From the NCBI GenBank assembly GCA_902564535.1, contig CACFBG010000001.1:124001-188000 (forward strand): a DNA stretch of 64,000 nt, read 5' to 3'. Origin of the DNA: an uncultured Prochlorococcus sp. (GTDB lineage Bacteria > Cyanobacteriota > Cyanobacteriia > PCC-6307 > Cyanobiaceae). The position numbers and the translations under genes are program-made. Below are positions 7,540-16,399 of this stretch, piece after piece. Positions within the stretch are counted from its first letter, which is position 1; the number at the start of each line of letters is the position of its first letter. The notes under the pieces were generated by a model that ran no database searches, had not been told where the DNA came from, and saw nothing but the letters and a program-made list of their open reading frames with translations.

Positions 7540-9611
7540 AAAAACTTTCTCGTTTTTGGCTTTTTATTTTCCTGATTTGGATTATAGCTACTGCTATAGA
7601 TAGATATTGCTGGGTAAAGTTCAGCGGCATTCCAGCGTGGGATCAAGCAGATTATTTAAATAGTGCTCTGGAACATGGACGAGCACTTGGCTTACTAGCT
7701 GGAGGTGAATGGACAGGATTTCAGGATTTACTTGATTTATCTCCCAAAATCCCCCCTCTAGCCTCATTAATCAATGGGAGCATTATGGCTTTAGTAGGAG
7801 AGGATCCTGCTAAAGCAGCATGGAGTTTAAGCATATGGCATGGCCTTCTTCTTTTTAGTGTTGCAAAATTGGGAGTTGCATTAAATAGCAAAAACTTTTC
7901 AATTCTGAGTGTTTGTTTTGTTGCAATTAGTCCTGCTTTAATTCAATTAAGAACCGATTATGTATTAGAGATGCCATTAACTGCATCTCTAACATTAACT
8001 CTTTGGCTAATAGGTTCTTGGTTACATCCAAAAACCGGTGGAAAAATATGGCAAGCTATACTGGCTGCATGTGCTACAGCATTTTCACTTTTAATCAAGC
8101 AAAGTTCACTATTAATTATATTTCCAGCACTTATCTATACCATTGTAATTATACTAAAAGAAAGAAGAGAAAAAACTTATCAACTTATTGGTGGTTTAGG
8201 TATTGTTTTCATGGCTATTTTACCATGGCTTAAGCATAATTGGATAACATTTATTGGAGGAACAAATCGTGCCGTAATTGAATCTGCTTCTATAGAAGGT
8301 GATCCTAGTTTATTAACTCTAGATAATTGGACTTGGTATCCTAAAATATTGCCTGATCAAATTGGGATAACTATTCTGATATTTGGATTAAGTGGCATCA
8401 TACTTTGGGTATTTTTATTATTGAGAGGTCGCAAAAATTCATTCATTGAAAAAAAATCAAACGATGATATATTCTTATGGAAATGGTTATTGATAAATTT
8501 TCTATCCAGTTGGATTTTGACCACGTTAACACCTAATAAAGATGAGAGATATATTGCTCCACTTCTTCCACAATTAATTATTTTACTTTCACGAGGATGG
8601 TGGGAATTGAACATATGGATAAAAAAAATTAATCCATATGTTCCAACCTTCAATAACATACTTATAAGCATTAGTGTTGGATATTTAGGGACTATCCCTC
8701 AAGCTTTATCTTCCCAGATCAATTTCTTTAATAATCTCCCAAAAGGACCTATAAAAAGCATAGTAAAATCAGCTGGAGGTGCAAATATAAATCAACCTAA
8801 AAAAACTCTAATTGTTATACCTAGTACTCCAGATCTTAATCAACACAATGTGAGCTTCTTTGGAAGACTTAGAGGTGGAGAATTAGTAGGTAGACAATTA
8901 GGTACAAATCAAAATGAACTATTACCGTTGATGAATCAAGCTGAATGGATTGTCTTAGCAGAAGGCAATCAAGGGTCTGTAAGAGAAAGTGCTATTTTAT
9001 TCGATCAAGCAATCCGTGATAGCAATATATTTACAGAAACAAAAAGATTTAAAAGAGTAAATGGAGGTAGTTATTCATTATGGCAACGTAATAAAACAGC
9101 GCAAAAACCTACAGATTTCGCAAAGATCTTTCCGAAATTAGCCAGAAGAATGGAATTAGGTCCTAAAGGTTTAGAAATTATATTTAAGGAAATAGCAATA
9201 CAACATATGCTTGATGGTCATTTTAAATATCGTACACCTGTTGCTAATAAAGCATTAAAAAAAATCAAGATAGACCCCAAGGACATTGATTCATATTGGA
9301 CTTTGACATTACTTTCAATATTAGAAAATCGCCCTAGTGAAGCCTCGTTATATTTAAAAAAGCTGCAACTTCTAATACCAGAGAATTCATGGCCTAGTAC
9401 TTATCGATCCATTGTTGAATTAGCACAATGGAATCCATGGAAAGCAGAAGAAATAGCAAATATGGCCAAGCAAAATTATGACCATACTATTCTTGAAGCT
9501 CTTGGAGATTTAAGTGGAATTATTCGAGGAGCTGTATGGAAAATACAAGCAGCTCAAGAATCAATTCCTAAAGCAATAGCTGAAATAAATCAAGATCTTG
9601 AAAATAAATAA
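7536..9611 (+). CDS. PMT-like GT-C membrane glycosyltransferase with C-terminal helical domain
   Basis: A 691-residue protein with about ten membrane spans in the first 390 residues and a soluble C-terminal portion of roughly 300 residues that looks like helical repeats. After the first span, IPAWDQADYLN carries the acidic residue expected of GT-C transferases, and RTDYVLEMPLTA resembles the second conserved loop of the PMT family. The start is a TTG overlapping the stop of the J-domain gene by 4 bases; no in-frame ATG lies near the first membrane span, so TTG is preferred. It is the fourth GT-C-type protein within 9 kb. Substrate unknown. Confidence 0.78.
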   Translation: MKKLSRFWLFIFLIWIIATAIDRYCWVKFSGIPAWDQADYLNSALEHGRALGLLAGGEWTGFQDLLDLSPKIPPLASLINGSIMALVGEDPAKAAWSLSIWHGLLLFSVAKLGVALNSKNFSILSVCFVAISPALIQLRTDYVLEMPLTASLTLTLWLIGSWLHPKTGGKIWQAILAACATAFSLLIKQSSLLIIFPALIYTIVIILKERREKTYQLIGGLGIVFMAILPWLKHNWITFIGGTNRAVIESASIEGDPSLLTLDNWTWYPKILPDQIGITILIFGLSGIILWVFLLLRGRKNSFIEKKSNDDIFLWKWLLINFLSSWILTTLTPNKDERYIAPLLPQLIILLSRGWWELNIWIKKINPYVPTFNNILISISVGYLGTIPQALSSQINFFNNLPKGPIKSIVKSAGGANINQPKKTLIVIPSTPDLNQHNVSFFGRLRGGELVGRQLGTNQNELLPLMNQAEWIVLAEGNQGSVRESAILFDQAIRDSNIFTETKRFKRVNGGSYSLWQRNKTAQKPTDFAKIFPKLARRMELGPKGLEIIFKEIAIQHMLDGHFKYRTPVANKALKKIKIDPKDIDSYWTLTLLSILENRPSEASLYLKKLQLLIPENSWPSTYRSIVELAQWNPWKAEEIANMAKQNYDHTILEALGDLSGIIRGAVWKIQAAQESIPKAIAEINQDLENK

Positions 9612-9622
9612 TGTCTTTTTGA

Positions 9623-9877
9623 TCAGGAGAATTCTTCAAGTTGCTCGATCTTTAACCAAACATCTGGAACTGGTCTTCTCCATCTTATCTGGGCATATTC
9701 GCCTTTGACAGAAAGGATTTCTCCAGGGCCTTCAAAAACATAAGAAGGCGTTGATGCATCACTAGCCTTAGACTCGAGACTGTCGTGAAATATTTTTTCG
9801 TTAATTCTGACCAATGCCCCTTTTCGAAGTGGTTTAAGAGGTTTCTTATCTTCATTCTCCACTTGCATGAAATTCAA
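9623..9877 (-). CDS. ndhO: NAD(P)H-quinone oxidoreductase subunit O
   Basis: An 84-residue protein matching NdhO, a small peripheral subunit of the cyanobacterial NDH-1 complex on the thylakoid stromal side, which acts in cyclic and respiratory electron flow. Recognisable segments are LRKGALVRINE near the N-terminus, EGPGEILSVKGEYAQIRW in the middle and PVPDVWLKIEQLE at the end. It has no membrane span. It faces the preceding plus-strand gene tail to tail with an 11-base gap and stands alone, with 191 bases of AT-rich spacer upstream that should hold its promoter. Confidence 0.93.
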   Translation of the reverse strand: MNFMQVENEDKKPLKPLRKGALVRINEKIFHDSLESKASDASTPSYVFEGPGEILSVKGEYAQIRWRRPVPDVWLKIEQLEEFS

Positions 9878-10068
9878 TTGACTTTAGAAGTTTAAAACTT
9901 AATATCATGATTAATAGCAACTTGATTAATTTTGTATTAGATAGATAATAATTCCAGAACTTGAACCAATAATTCTTAAATCAATTATTGCAAAATTCCA
10001 ATTAAAAAAATTATTCCCCTAATCATCCATAGACTAATTATTATTTATAAGAAAGCGTAAATCTTGTA

Positions 10069-10998
10069 ATGCGATTATTACTATTTGGTTGCTCTGGTTT
10101 TGTAGGGGAAGAGTTGGTACCAAGGCTTTTATCAAAAGGACATCAAATAATTTTAGTAAGCAGACATTTAAAAAAAGCCTCAAAAGAAATCCAGGGAGGT
10201 TCAAATTTCAAGAGGATTACTCTAGACCCATCGCAATCAGGAAGCTGGAATGAAGAAAAACTATTAAATGCATTAGAAACGTCTGAAGGAATAATAAACC
10301 TTGCAGGAGAGCCAATTGCAGAGAAAAGGTGGTCAAAAGAACACTGTGAAAAGATTAGAACTAGCAGAGTAAATACAACTAAGTTTTTAGTTAATGCAAT
10401 GACAAAGGCCAAGATTAAGAGCAAAGTTCTGATTAATGCATCCGCTATTGGTTATTACGGCACAAGCCAAGAGAAAAAATTTAATGAAGAGAGTTCCTCT
10501 GGTGATGATTTCCTTGCAATGTTATGCAAAGAATGGGAAGAAGTTGCTGATAAAAAACCTAGAAGAACAAGACTAGTAAAAATCAGAATTGGCATAGTTA
10601 TTGGACCTCATGGAGGAGCCTTAAAAAAAATGCTTCCAATTTTCAAGGCAGGCTTAGGAGGTCCCATTGGAAATGGACGTCAATGGATGAGTTGGATTCA
10701 GAGAACTGATCTTTGCAGAATAATTGAACTTGCACTCGAAAGAACTAGCTGGAATGGTGCAATTAATGCCGTTGCGCCTATGCCCGTACAAATGATTGAA
10801 TTTAGTCAGAATTTAGGAACTTGCCTTGGAAGACCCAGCCTCTTAAATGTTCCTGGTCCTTTACTTAAATTATTGTTAGGTGATGGAGCTAAAGTCGTAT
10901 TAGAAGGTCAATATGTTACTTCAAAGAAGTTATCAAGTCTGAATTTCGAATTTAAATATCCTGATCTATATAATGCGCTAATTTCTTCAACCAAATAA
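10069..10998 (+). CDS. TIGR01777 family epimerase-like NAD(P)-binding protein
   Basis: A 309-residue extended-SDR protein. The Rossmann motif GCSGFVGEEL is at residues 8-17; NLAGEPIAEKRWS (family-specific) follows near 80; and SAIGYYG near 125 holds the Y of the atypical active site, without the usual YxxxK pairing. A DUF1731-type C-terminal segment (PMPVQMIEFSQ ... GDGAKVVLEGQ) completes the TIGR01777/YfcH pattern. In cyanobacteria and plants this family is sometimes annotated as a SulA-like division inhibitor, but the substrate is unknown. Its last 47 bases overlap the convergent small gene on the other strand. Confidence 0.9.
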   Translation: MRLLLFGCSGFVGEELVPRLLSKGHQIILVSRHLKKASKEIQGGSNFKRITLDPSQSGSWNEEKLLNALETSEGIINLAGEPIAEKRWSKEHCEKIRTSRVNTTKFLVNAMTKAKIKSKVLINASAIGYYGTSQEKKFNEESSSGDDFLAMLCKEWEEVADKKPRRTRLVKIRIGIVIGPHGGALKKMLPIFKAGLGGPIGNGRQWMSWIQRTDLCRIIELALERTSWNGAINAVAPMPVQMIEFSQNLGTCLGRPSLLNVPGPLLKLLLGDGAKVVLEGQYVTSKKLSSLNFEFKYPDLYNALISSTK

Positions 10999-11212
10999 TC
11001 ATTATATTAATTAAAGTCGATCCTACAACTATTGAAATTACAGGAATAAATAAAGGGTTCCAAAGTCTATTAAAAATTATTAAAGGAGTAGATATAGATT
11101 GAAAATTAAGGAATATAGATATAATAAAAAATACTGATCCTAATATTAAAATAAATACATTTAAGATAAGAAATCTATCCAACCATTTCTTTATTATTTC
11201 GAAAAAATTCAC
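10952..11212 (-). CDS. Small two-span membrane protein, unknown
   Basis: An 86-residue protein with two hydrophobic spans (about residues 14-36 and 52-74), a basic first loop and a charged C-terminus. I do not recognise a family. The frame is favoured over chance because it sits in line with, and 15 bases after, the minus-strand lpxB-related reading direction gap, and its composition fits a membrane protein. Its 3' end overlaps the 3' end of the TIGR01777 gene by 47 bases. It could be a conserved picocyanobacterial hypothetical. Confidence 0.6.
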   Translation of the reverse strand: MNFFEIIKKWLDRFLILNVFILILGSVFFIISIFLNFQSISTPLIIFNRLWNPLFIPVISIVVGSTLINIMIIWLKKLAHYIDQDI

Positions 11213-11227
11213 TTATTTATGTCCCTT

Positions 11228-12433
11228 TTATAAATTAATCGACTTCAACAGATCTACTACTATTTTATTTGCAGTAGAAGCATCAGTTCCTAAACGATTC
11301 AATGCCTGTTTGTTGCATTCATTTTTTAAAGCTGAGTCATCTTTAACTCTGTCAAGTAAATCTATAATTAATTCGGCAGTTGTTTCGAATTTATTCTTTT
11401 TACTTTGCATTGTATCAACACAAAAAACCGTTGGGCCTAACAGTCTTCTCTGAGCCTCTGCAAATTCTACAGTGAATTGTGGCCCAGAACCAGATAGTTG
11501 AACTACAGGCTTAGACAGCCCAACAGCTTGCTCTGTAGCAGTTCCGGCCATGGCAAGGACCACATCACTTGATTGCAATACATTGATAAAAGAATTTCTA
11601 TATATATTAACCCTATAATCCTTGAATCTCATATAACTAGGCTTCGATTTATCTGTCGAGTAGACTAATTTCCAGCCTAAATTATTAATCAAATTTGATA
11701 AGTTTGCATCACTTAAAGAATTGATCAAAGCCATATCTAAAGATAATTTATTATTTAATAGATTTTCATGAGGCAAGCAAACCACAACCTTTAAAAGTAA
11801 GATAATATTATTTTCAACTTCTGGTAATCGACTCCCTGGAAGTATTCCTATCCTTTGAGAATAGCCAGAAAGCTTTTCTACAGGAGTAACAACTTGATCC
11901 ATAAATGGATTGCCTAAAAATATAACCGGCCTTTTTAATTGTCTTGATAAATCTTTTGCAGTTAAGCTATCACGACTATAGATAGTTATAAATCTACTAC
12001 TCCTTAAACAAAATTGAGAAGGCCATGGGAGTCTTAATTTACCCTCATAATGACTTGAATATGCAACAAGATAAACTATCACTCTTTTTCTAGTTAACCA
12101 AGCAGCTAAAATAGGAACAATATCCCCAACAACTATTAAGCAATCATATCTTTTTACTATATATAATAGCTTGATTATCTTCTGTAAAAGATAAATAATT
12201 TGCCCCTGGAAAACTTCTTTTAATCTTCCTTTAAGACTTGTATAACCCAAGCCACCAGTAGTGAATGTCTTTAATTTACCAAGGACATTTATAGCAAATT
12301 TATTGTAGAAATCTCCTTGACCTACTAAAGGCATTGCTTCAACCTTATGTCCTTGCAACTTAAGTTCTTGACCAATAAGGCTCCCTGAAAGATCTTCTCC
12401 ATGGCCATTACTTAAAATCAGAAAGCTTGGCAA
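11228..12433 (-). CDS. Lipid-A-disaccharide-synthase-related glycosyltransferase (TIGR03492)
   Basis: A 401-residue protein beginning with LSNGHGEDLSGSLIG, the conserved N-terminus of the cyanobacterial TIGR03492 family, distantly related to LpxB. It has a GT-B layout: an N-terminal Rossmann half (with GDIVPILAAWL and a VAYSSHYEG loop) and a C-terminal half with AMAGTATEQAVGLSKPVVQLSGSG-type donor-site segments. It probably transfers a sugar to an envelope lipid, but it is not LpxB itself and its substrates are unknown. It starts 1 base past the end of the TPR gene upstream, so they form a unit with that gene. Confidence 0.85.
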   Translation of the reverse strand: MPSFLILSNGHGEDLSGSLIGQELKLQGHKVEAMPLVGQGDFYNKFAINVLGKLKTFTTGGLGYTSLKGRLKEVFQGQIIYLLQKIIKLLYIVKRYDCLIVVGDIVPILAAWLTRKRVIVYLVAYSSHYEGKLRLPWPSQFCLRSSRFITIYSRDSLTAKDLSRQLKRPVIFLGNPFMDQVVTPVEKLSGYSQRIGILPGSRLPEVENNIILLLKVVVCLPHENLLNNKLSLDMALINSLSDANLSNLINNLGWKLVYSTDKSKPSYMRFKDYRVNIYRNSFINVLQSSDVVLAMAGTATEQAVGLSKPVVQLSGSGPQFTVEFAEAQRRLLGPTVFCVDTMQSKKNKFETTAELIIDLLDRVKDDSALKNECNKQALNRLGTDASTANKIVVDLLKSINL

Positions 12434-12434
12434 T

Positions 12435-12854
12435 TTAGAAACCCAACCAATCTTTTACCTTAATTAGAGTTTGCCAATCAGGTTTTCTTTCAAGGCCATC
12501 TTTAATAGATATTTTTAATTCCTTTTCAAACTCAGGTAAAACTAAAATAGCTCTTTTTACAAATTCAATATGTTCCCTTACACCTTTAGAATTTGTTTCT
12601 AATAAAGCCAAGCTCAAGTTAATACGAGCCTGTGGGTCTTGTGCATTTAATTTAACAGCAGTTCTAGCTGAACGAAGAGCAGATGAACTATCGCCACAAA
12701 GTAACTGAAGCCAGGCCAAACATGTCCAACCAGAGGATTGATTAGGAGCTCCTGCAGTAATTGTCTTAAAATCTTTGATTAATTCATTAGCATCAGTACC
12801 AGATTGGTAACGAGCCATTGCTTGATCAAAGAGGCTGTCTTGTGATTCTTCCAT
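12435..12854 (-). CDS. TPR-repeat protein
   Basis: A 139-residue helical protein. The conserved part starts at the ATG at 12854 (MEESQDSLFDQAM...). The open frame extends 30 codons further, to 12944, but that extension overlaps the end of the Fe-S carrier gene and has unlike composition, so I exclude it. At least two TPR-like helical pairs are visible (GWTCLAWLQLLCGDSSSALR, then AVKLNAQDPQARINLSLALL), giving a protein-binding scaffold. It sits directly before the lpxB-related gene on the same strand. Partner unknown. Confidence 0.8.
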   Translation of the reverse strand: MEESQDSLFDQAMARYQSGTDANELIKDFKTITAGAPNQSSGWTCLAWLQLLCGDSSSALRSARTAVKLNAQDPQARINLSLALLETNSKGVREHIEFVKRAILVLPEFEKELKISIKDGLERKPDWQTLIKVKDWLGF

Positions 12855-12913
12855 TCGCTTTGTTTTTAAATAGATAAGTTTAATGAATAAATAATTAAAT
12901 AACTCTTTTATTT

Positions 12914-13306
12914 TTAAACAGCAAAAGAGCTTCCACAGCCGCAAGTTTGGGTTGCATTTGGATTAGTAAAATTAAACCCACCTCCAATTAACTCGGTACT
13001 GAAATCGAGCTGCATACCATATATATATAAAAGACTTTTAGGGTCACAGACTACTTTAAAATAACCTCCATTTGATGTTGAATACTCATATACCTCATCT
13101 TGATCATTAATTTCTATGGAAGGTACAAAATCCATTGTGTAGCTCATTCCACTACATCCTCCTGATCGAACTCCTACTCTTAAAACCATATTCTTACCTT
13201 GATCTTTGCACAATTTCGCCAATTGATGCATTGCTGGGCTTGTAATCAGGATGCCCTTGCCATCCTGAGCAGTATGGGTTTCCTGGTTTGAGTGTGTTTG
13301 ACTCAT
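12914..13306 (-). CDS. sufA: A-type iron-sulfur carrier protein (SufA/IscA/ErpA family)
   Basis: A 130-residue protein with the three conserved cysteines of A-type carriers: C51 in GGCSGMSY and C122/C124 in the C-terminal TCGCGSSF. Such proteins accept Fe-S clusters from the SufBCD scaffold and hand them to target enzymes in the cytoplasm. The first 18 residues are a polar, poorly conserved extension. It lies about 43 kb from the sufBCDS operon, so it is not part of that operon here. It is divergent from crtQ, with 106 bases between them. The choice between SufA, IscA and ErpA naming is not decided by sequence alone. Confidence 0.9.
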   Translation of the reverse strand: MSQTHSNQETHTAQDGKGILITSPAMHQLAKLCKDQGKNMVLRVGVRSGGCSGMSYTMDFVPSIEINDQDEVYEYSTSNGGYFKVVCDPKSLLYIYGMQLDFSTELIGGGFNFTNPNATQTCGCGSSFAV

Positions 13307-13340
13307 AAAATATTGGCAAATAATTATGCTCTACTTTATT

Positions 13341-13397
13341 GAGTCAAATAGATTTTTGTCGTATTGAAATAGAAGCGAGTTATAAATAGAGTCAAAT
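13341..13397. promoter_or_regulatory. Direct repeat in the divergent sufA/crtQ spacer
   Basis: GAGTCAAAT occurs at 13341-13349 and again at 13389-13397, 48 bases apart start to start, inside the 106-base spacer between two divergent start codons. Paired regulator sites are possible; a chance repeat in AT-rich DNA cannot be excluded. Confidence 0.25.
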
Positions 13398-13412
13398 GAG
13401 TAGATTAATTTC

Positions 13413-14879
13413 ATGAGCGTGCGTGTTGCAATAATTGGCTCTGGCCTCGCAGGGCTAACTGCAGCGGTAAATCTCGTCGATGCTGGCTATGCAGTAGATC
13501 TTTATGAAGCTAGACCATTCATAGGAGGGAAAGTAGCTAGTTGGGAAGATCAAGACGGGAACCATATAGAAATGGGGCTGCATGTTTTCTTTTTCAACTA
13601 TGCAAATCTTTTTGCATTGATGAAGAAAGTTGGTGCTATTGAAAATCTCCTTCCTAAAGATCACGCGCATTTATTTATTAATCGAGGTGGAGATATTCGT
13701 GCCCTTGATTTTCGCTTTGCATTAGGAGCTCCTTTCAATGGATTAAAAGCCTTTTTCACTACTGCTCAATTAAATTGGATTGACAAGCTTAGAAATGCAC
13801 TCGCTTTAGGTACAAGCCCAATAGTGAGAGGCCTTGTTGATTATGAAGGGGCAATGTCAACCATTAGATCACTTGATTCAATAAGCTTTAAAAAATGGTT
13901 CATAAATCATGGAGGTAGCGAACAAAGTATTGAAAGGATGTGGGACCCCATTGCATATGCATTAGGTTTTATTAATTGTGAATCAATCTCAGCAAGATGC
14001 ATGCTCACAATCTTTATGATGTTTGCTTCTAAAACTGAAGCTTCAAAATTAAATTTATTAAAAGGTTCACCTCATAAATGGCTCACAAAGCCAATCCTTG
14101 ACTATATACAATCAAGAGGAGGTAAACTACATCTTAATCACAGAGTTAAAGAAATCGTCTTAAAAGAAGAGGATGATCAAGCAATAGAACATTTAACAAT
14201 GAATTCACCTGAAGGCACAAAAGATATCAAAGCAGATTATTATCTAGCTGCATGTGATGTCCCAGGGATTCAAAAATTAATTCCAAAAAAATGGCAAAGA
14301 TTTAAAGAATTTAAATTAATTAAAAAGCTCCAAACTGTTCCAGTGGTGACAGTACAGCTTAGATATAATGGTTGGGTAACAGAAGTTAAAAATAAAGCTT
14401 CAATTAAAAATTTAAATCAATCTTTTGGATTAGATAATTTGCTATACACTGCAGACGCTGATTTCAGCTGTTTTGCTGATCTTGCTTTGGCTAGTCCTAT
14501 TGATTATCAGAAAGAGGGTTTAGGTTCTTTGCTTCAATGTGTATTAACTCCAGGAGATCCTTGGATAGCAAAATCTGTCGAAGAAATTGTGCTTCATACT
14601 GATAAACAAGTTCGAGAGCTTTTCCCTTCAGCAAATTCATTGGAATTAGTGTGGAGCAATGTCGTAAAACTCGCCCAATCTCTATATCGAGAAGCGCCTG
14701 GTATGGATCCATACAGACCTAACCAATCAACACAGATAAAAAATTTCTTTTTAGCAGGTAGCTATACAAATCAGGATTACATAGATTCAATGGAAGGTGC
14801 CACTATGAGCGGTCATCTTGCTGCAGCTGCAATACTTGGTAAACCGGCATCACTTGCCGTCAATAAATCGGTTTCTTAA
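13413..14879 (+). CDS. crtQ: Zeta-carotene desaturase
   Basis: A 488-residue FAD-dependent desaturase that turns zeta-carotene into lycopene via neurosporene in the thylakoid or plasma membrane. The N-terminal dinucleotide-binding motif GSGLAG is at residues 9-14, followed by [14 protein letters not shown] and the GLHVFFFNY segment typical of plant-type ZDS rather than bacterial CrtI. The C-terminal FAD-contact motif [16 protein letters not shown] is present. Length is standard. The SRPBCC gene starts 2 bases after its stop, so the two are co-transcribed. Confidence 0.95.
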   Translation: MSVRVAIIGSGLAGLTAAVNLVDAGYAVDLYEARPFIGGKVASWEDQDGNHIEMGLHVFFFNYANLFALMKKVGAIENLLPKDHAHLFINRGGDIRALDFRFALGAPFNGLKAFFTTAQLNWIDKLRNALALGTSPIVRGLVDYEGAMSTIRSLDSISFKKWFINHGGSEQSIERMWDPIAYALGFINCESISARCMLTIFMMFASKTEASKLNLLKGSPHKWLTKPILDYIQSRGGKLHLNHRVKEIVLKEEDDQAIEHLTMNSPEGTKDIKADYYLAACDVPGIQKLIPKKWQRFKEFKLIKKLQTVPVVTVQLRYNGWVTEVKNKASIKNLNQSFGLDNLLYTADADFSCFADLALASPIDYQKEGLGSLLQCVLTPGDPWIAKSVEEIVLHTDKQVRELFPSANSLELVWSNVVKLAQSLYREAPGMDPYRPNQSTQIKNFFLAGSYTNQDYIDSMEGATMSGHLAAAAILGKPASLAVNKSVS

Positions 14880-14881
14880 AA

Positions 14882-15352
14882 ATGGGTCGCTTGCTGGAAC
14901 ATTCAGTTAAAACACAAATAGATGCTCCCGTAGAGAAAGTCTGGGAAGTCTGGAGTGATCTTGAAGCAATGCCTTTATGGATGAGCTGGATTGAATCAGT
15001 AAAAACTTTAGATGAAGATACGACTACTCTCCCAGACTTAACCGAATGGACCTTAGCCGCGAATGGCTTCCGATTTAAATGGAAAGCTAAAATCAATGAA
15101 AGAATCGAAGCCCAGAAATTACAATGGGAGTCAGTAGGAGGACTTCCAACTAAAGGTTGTGTTCGTTTCTACCCAGAAGATGATAATAAAACTTTTATCA
15201 AATTAAATATCAATTATGAATTACCTAGAATTCTTGCTCCTCTTATGGAATCAGGAATATTAAGTAACATGGTTACGAATGAACTGCAGGATAATATAGA
15301 TAGATTCAAACTACTTGTAGAAGAAAAATATAAAGACTCCAATCAAAATTAA
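14882..15352 (+). CDS. SRPBCC (START/polyketide-cyclase-like) protein
   Basis: A 156-residue single-domain protein of the SRPBCC superfamily, which binds hydrophobic ligands in a deep cavity. The family pattern is visible: SVKTQIDAPVEKVWEVWSDLEAMPLWMSWIESV at the N-terminus (helix-grip start), strands in the middle and an amphipathic C-terminal helix ending NELQDNIDRFKLLV. It begins 2 bases after crtQ. A role tied to carotenoid or lipid handling is inferred from that position only. Convergent with hemD at a 2-base gap. Confidence 0.88.
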   Translation: MGRLLEHSVKTQIDAPVEKVWEVWSDLEAMPLWMSWIESVKTLDEDTTTLPDLTEWTLAANGFRFKWKAKINERIEAQKLQWESVGGLPTKGCVRFYPEDDNKTFIKLNINYELPRILAPLMESGILSNMVTNELQDNIDRFKLLVEEKYKDSNQN

Positions 15353-15354
15353 TT

Positions 15355-16152
15355 TTACTGATCATTCAAGGCATTTATAGTGGCTTGAATCAAGCCATCC
15401 AAATCGTGAGGGGATGCTTCTTCATCTACTCTGTCAAAATATTTCTTGCATGCAAGAGAAGTTTGCGGACCAATAGAAATAATCTTAGTACATTTTAATT
15501 TTTCATAAAATATTTGGCCTATAGAATTATTCAATAATTCTATAGTATGAATGACTGTTTTACCACTTGTAAATACAATAGCATCAACTTCAGAATTCCT
15601 TATTACATCTAGGGTTCTAAGGGGAATATCTTTAGGACAACAAGACTCATATGCTGGCACTTCTAAAACTTTGGCATTTCTATTTCGAAAAGATTTAGCT
15701 AAAAATGACCTTCCACCTGACTGGACTCTAGGTAAAAGAATATTTAAATCATTTTTTTCAAAAGGAAATTCTTGAATTAAGCTTTCCGCAATAAAATTGG
15801 ACGGCACAAAATCTGGAGTTACACCTATACTTTTAAGAAAAGAAGCTGTTTTTTTACCAACTGCCGCTATTTTTAATTTTTTAGATCTGCTTTCTAAACT
15901 ATCACCTAATCTCCTTAATCTTTCATCAACAAATTTGACTCCATTACTACTTGAGAAAACGATCCAATTAAATAGATCACATTTTAATAAGGCCTTATCT
16001 AATGGTTCCCAATCATTTGGAGGCCCAATCACCAAAGCTGGTAAATCAAGTACATTCGCACCTATTTGCTTAAATAGATTTTTGGCTTCTGCTTGTTTAT
16101 CTTGAGATCTAGTGACAACAACTATCTTTCCTTTTAAGGGCATAGAATTCAT
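15355..16152 (-). CDS. hemD: Uroporphyrinogen-III synthase
   Basis: A 265-residue two-lobed enzyme that cyclises hydroxymethylbilane to uroporphyrinogen III on the way to haem, chlorophyll and cobalamin. HemD sequences vary widely, but typical segments are present: VVVTRSQDKQAEAK near the N-terminus, FNWIVFSSSNGVKF near 65-78, and later DAIVFTSGKTVIHTIE and IISIGPQTSLAC. A start at the internal Met4 (MPLKGK) is equally possible. Its start codon overlaps the stop of the glycosyltransferase fragment upstream (ATGA). Confidence 0.92.
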   Translation of the reverse strand: MNSMPLKGKIVVVTRSQDKQAEAKNLFKQIGANVLDLPALVIGPPNDWEPLDKALLKCDLFNWIVFSSSNGVKFVDERLRRLGDSLESRSKKLKIAAVGKKTASFLKSIGVTPDFVPSNFIAESLIQEFPFEKNDLNILLPRVQSGGRSFLAKSFRNRNAKVLEVPAYESCCPKDIPLRTLDVIRNSEVDAIVFTSGKTVIHTIELLNNSIGQIFYEKLKCTKIISIGPQTSLACKKYFDRVDEEASPHDLDGLIQATINALNDQ

Positions 16153-16367
16153 GACTCAAACTCCTTTAAAGTAACAACTCCTAATAATTTTTTTCCCAAT
16201 ATACCGAATTCTACAAATCTTTTCTGCTTATATAATAAATCCAAAATTTTGCCATCGTTAGAACAAGTATCAACAATTATCATTTCATCTATTATCCCCT
16301 TTAGAGATTCTAGGCCAATGCACAAATACTTCTCTTCATTTTGTGCAATCATCGGTATACTTAACAT
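16149..16367 (-). pseudogene. Fragment of a family 2 glycosyltransferase
   Basis: A 72-codon frame whose first 55 residues follow the N-terminus of GT2 enzymes of the MIVKNEE...CLESVKG..DEIIVVDTGSTD type: MIAQNEEKYL, LESLKGIIDEMIIVDTCSNDG. The nucleotide-sugar-binding region beyond this is missing and the frame ends in unrelated residues, so the transferase cannot be active. It looks like a 3'-truncated gene left after a deletion next to hemD. The canonical TG of DTGSTD is altered to TC. Its stop overlaps the hemD start (ATGA). Confidence 0.7.
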
Positions 16368-16399
16368 TATAAAAATATATTGAATAAGTTTTATGATTT

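Noticed and set aside
8357..8671. 104-codon minus-strand frame
   Set aside because: Antisense to the long PMT-like gene; no family pattern.
12855..12944. N-terminal extension of the TPR protein
   Set aside because: It would overlap the A-type Fe-S carrier gene, and its hydrophobic, basic composition differs from the TPR part.
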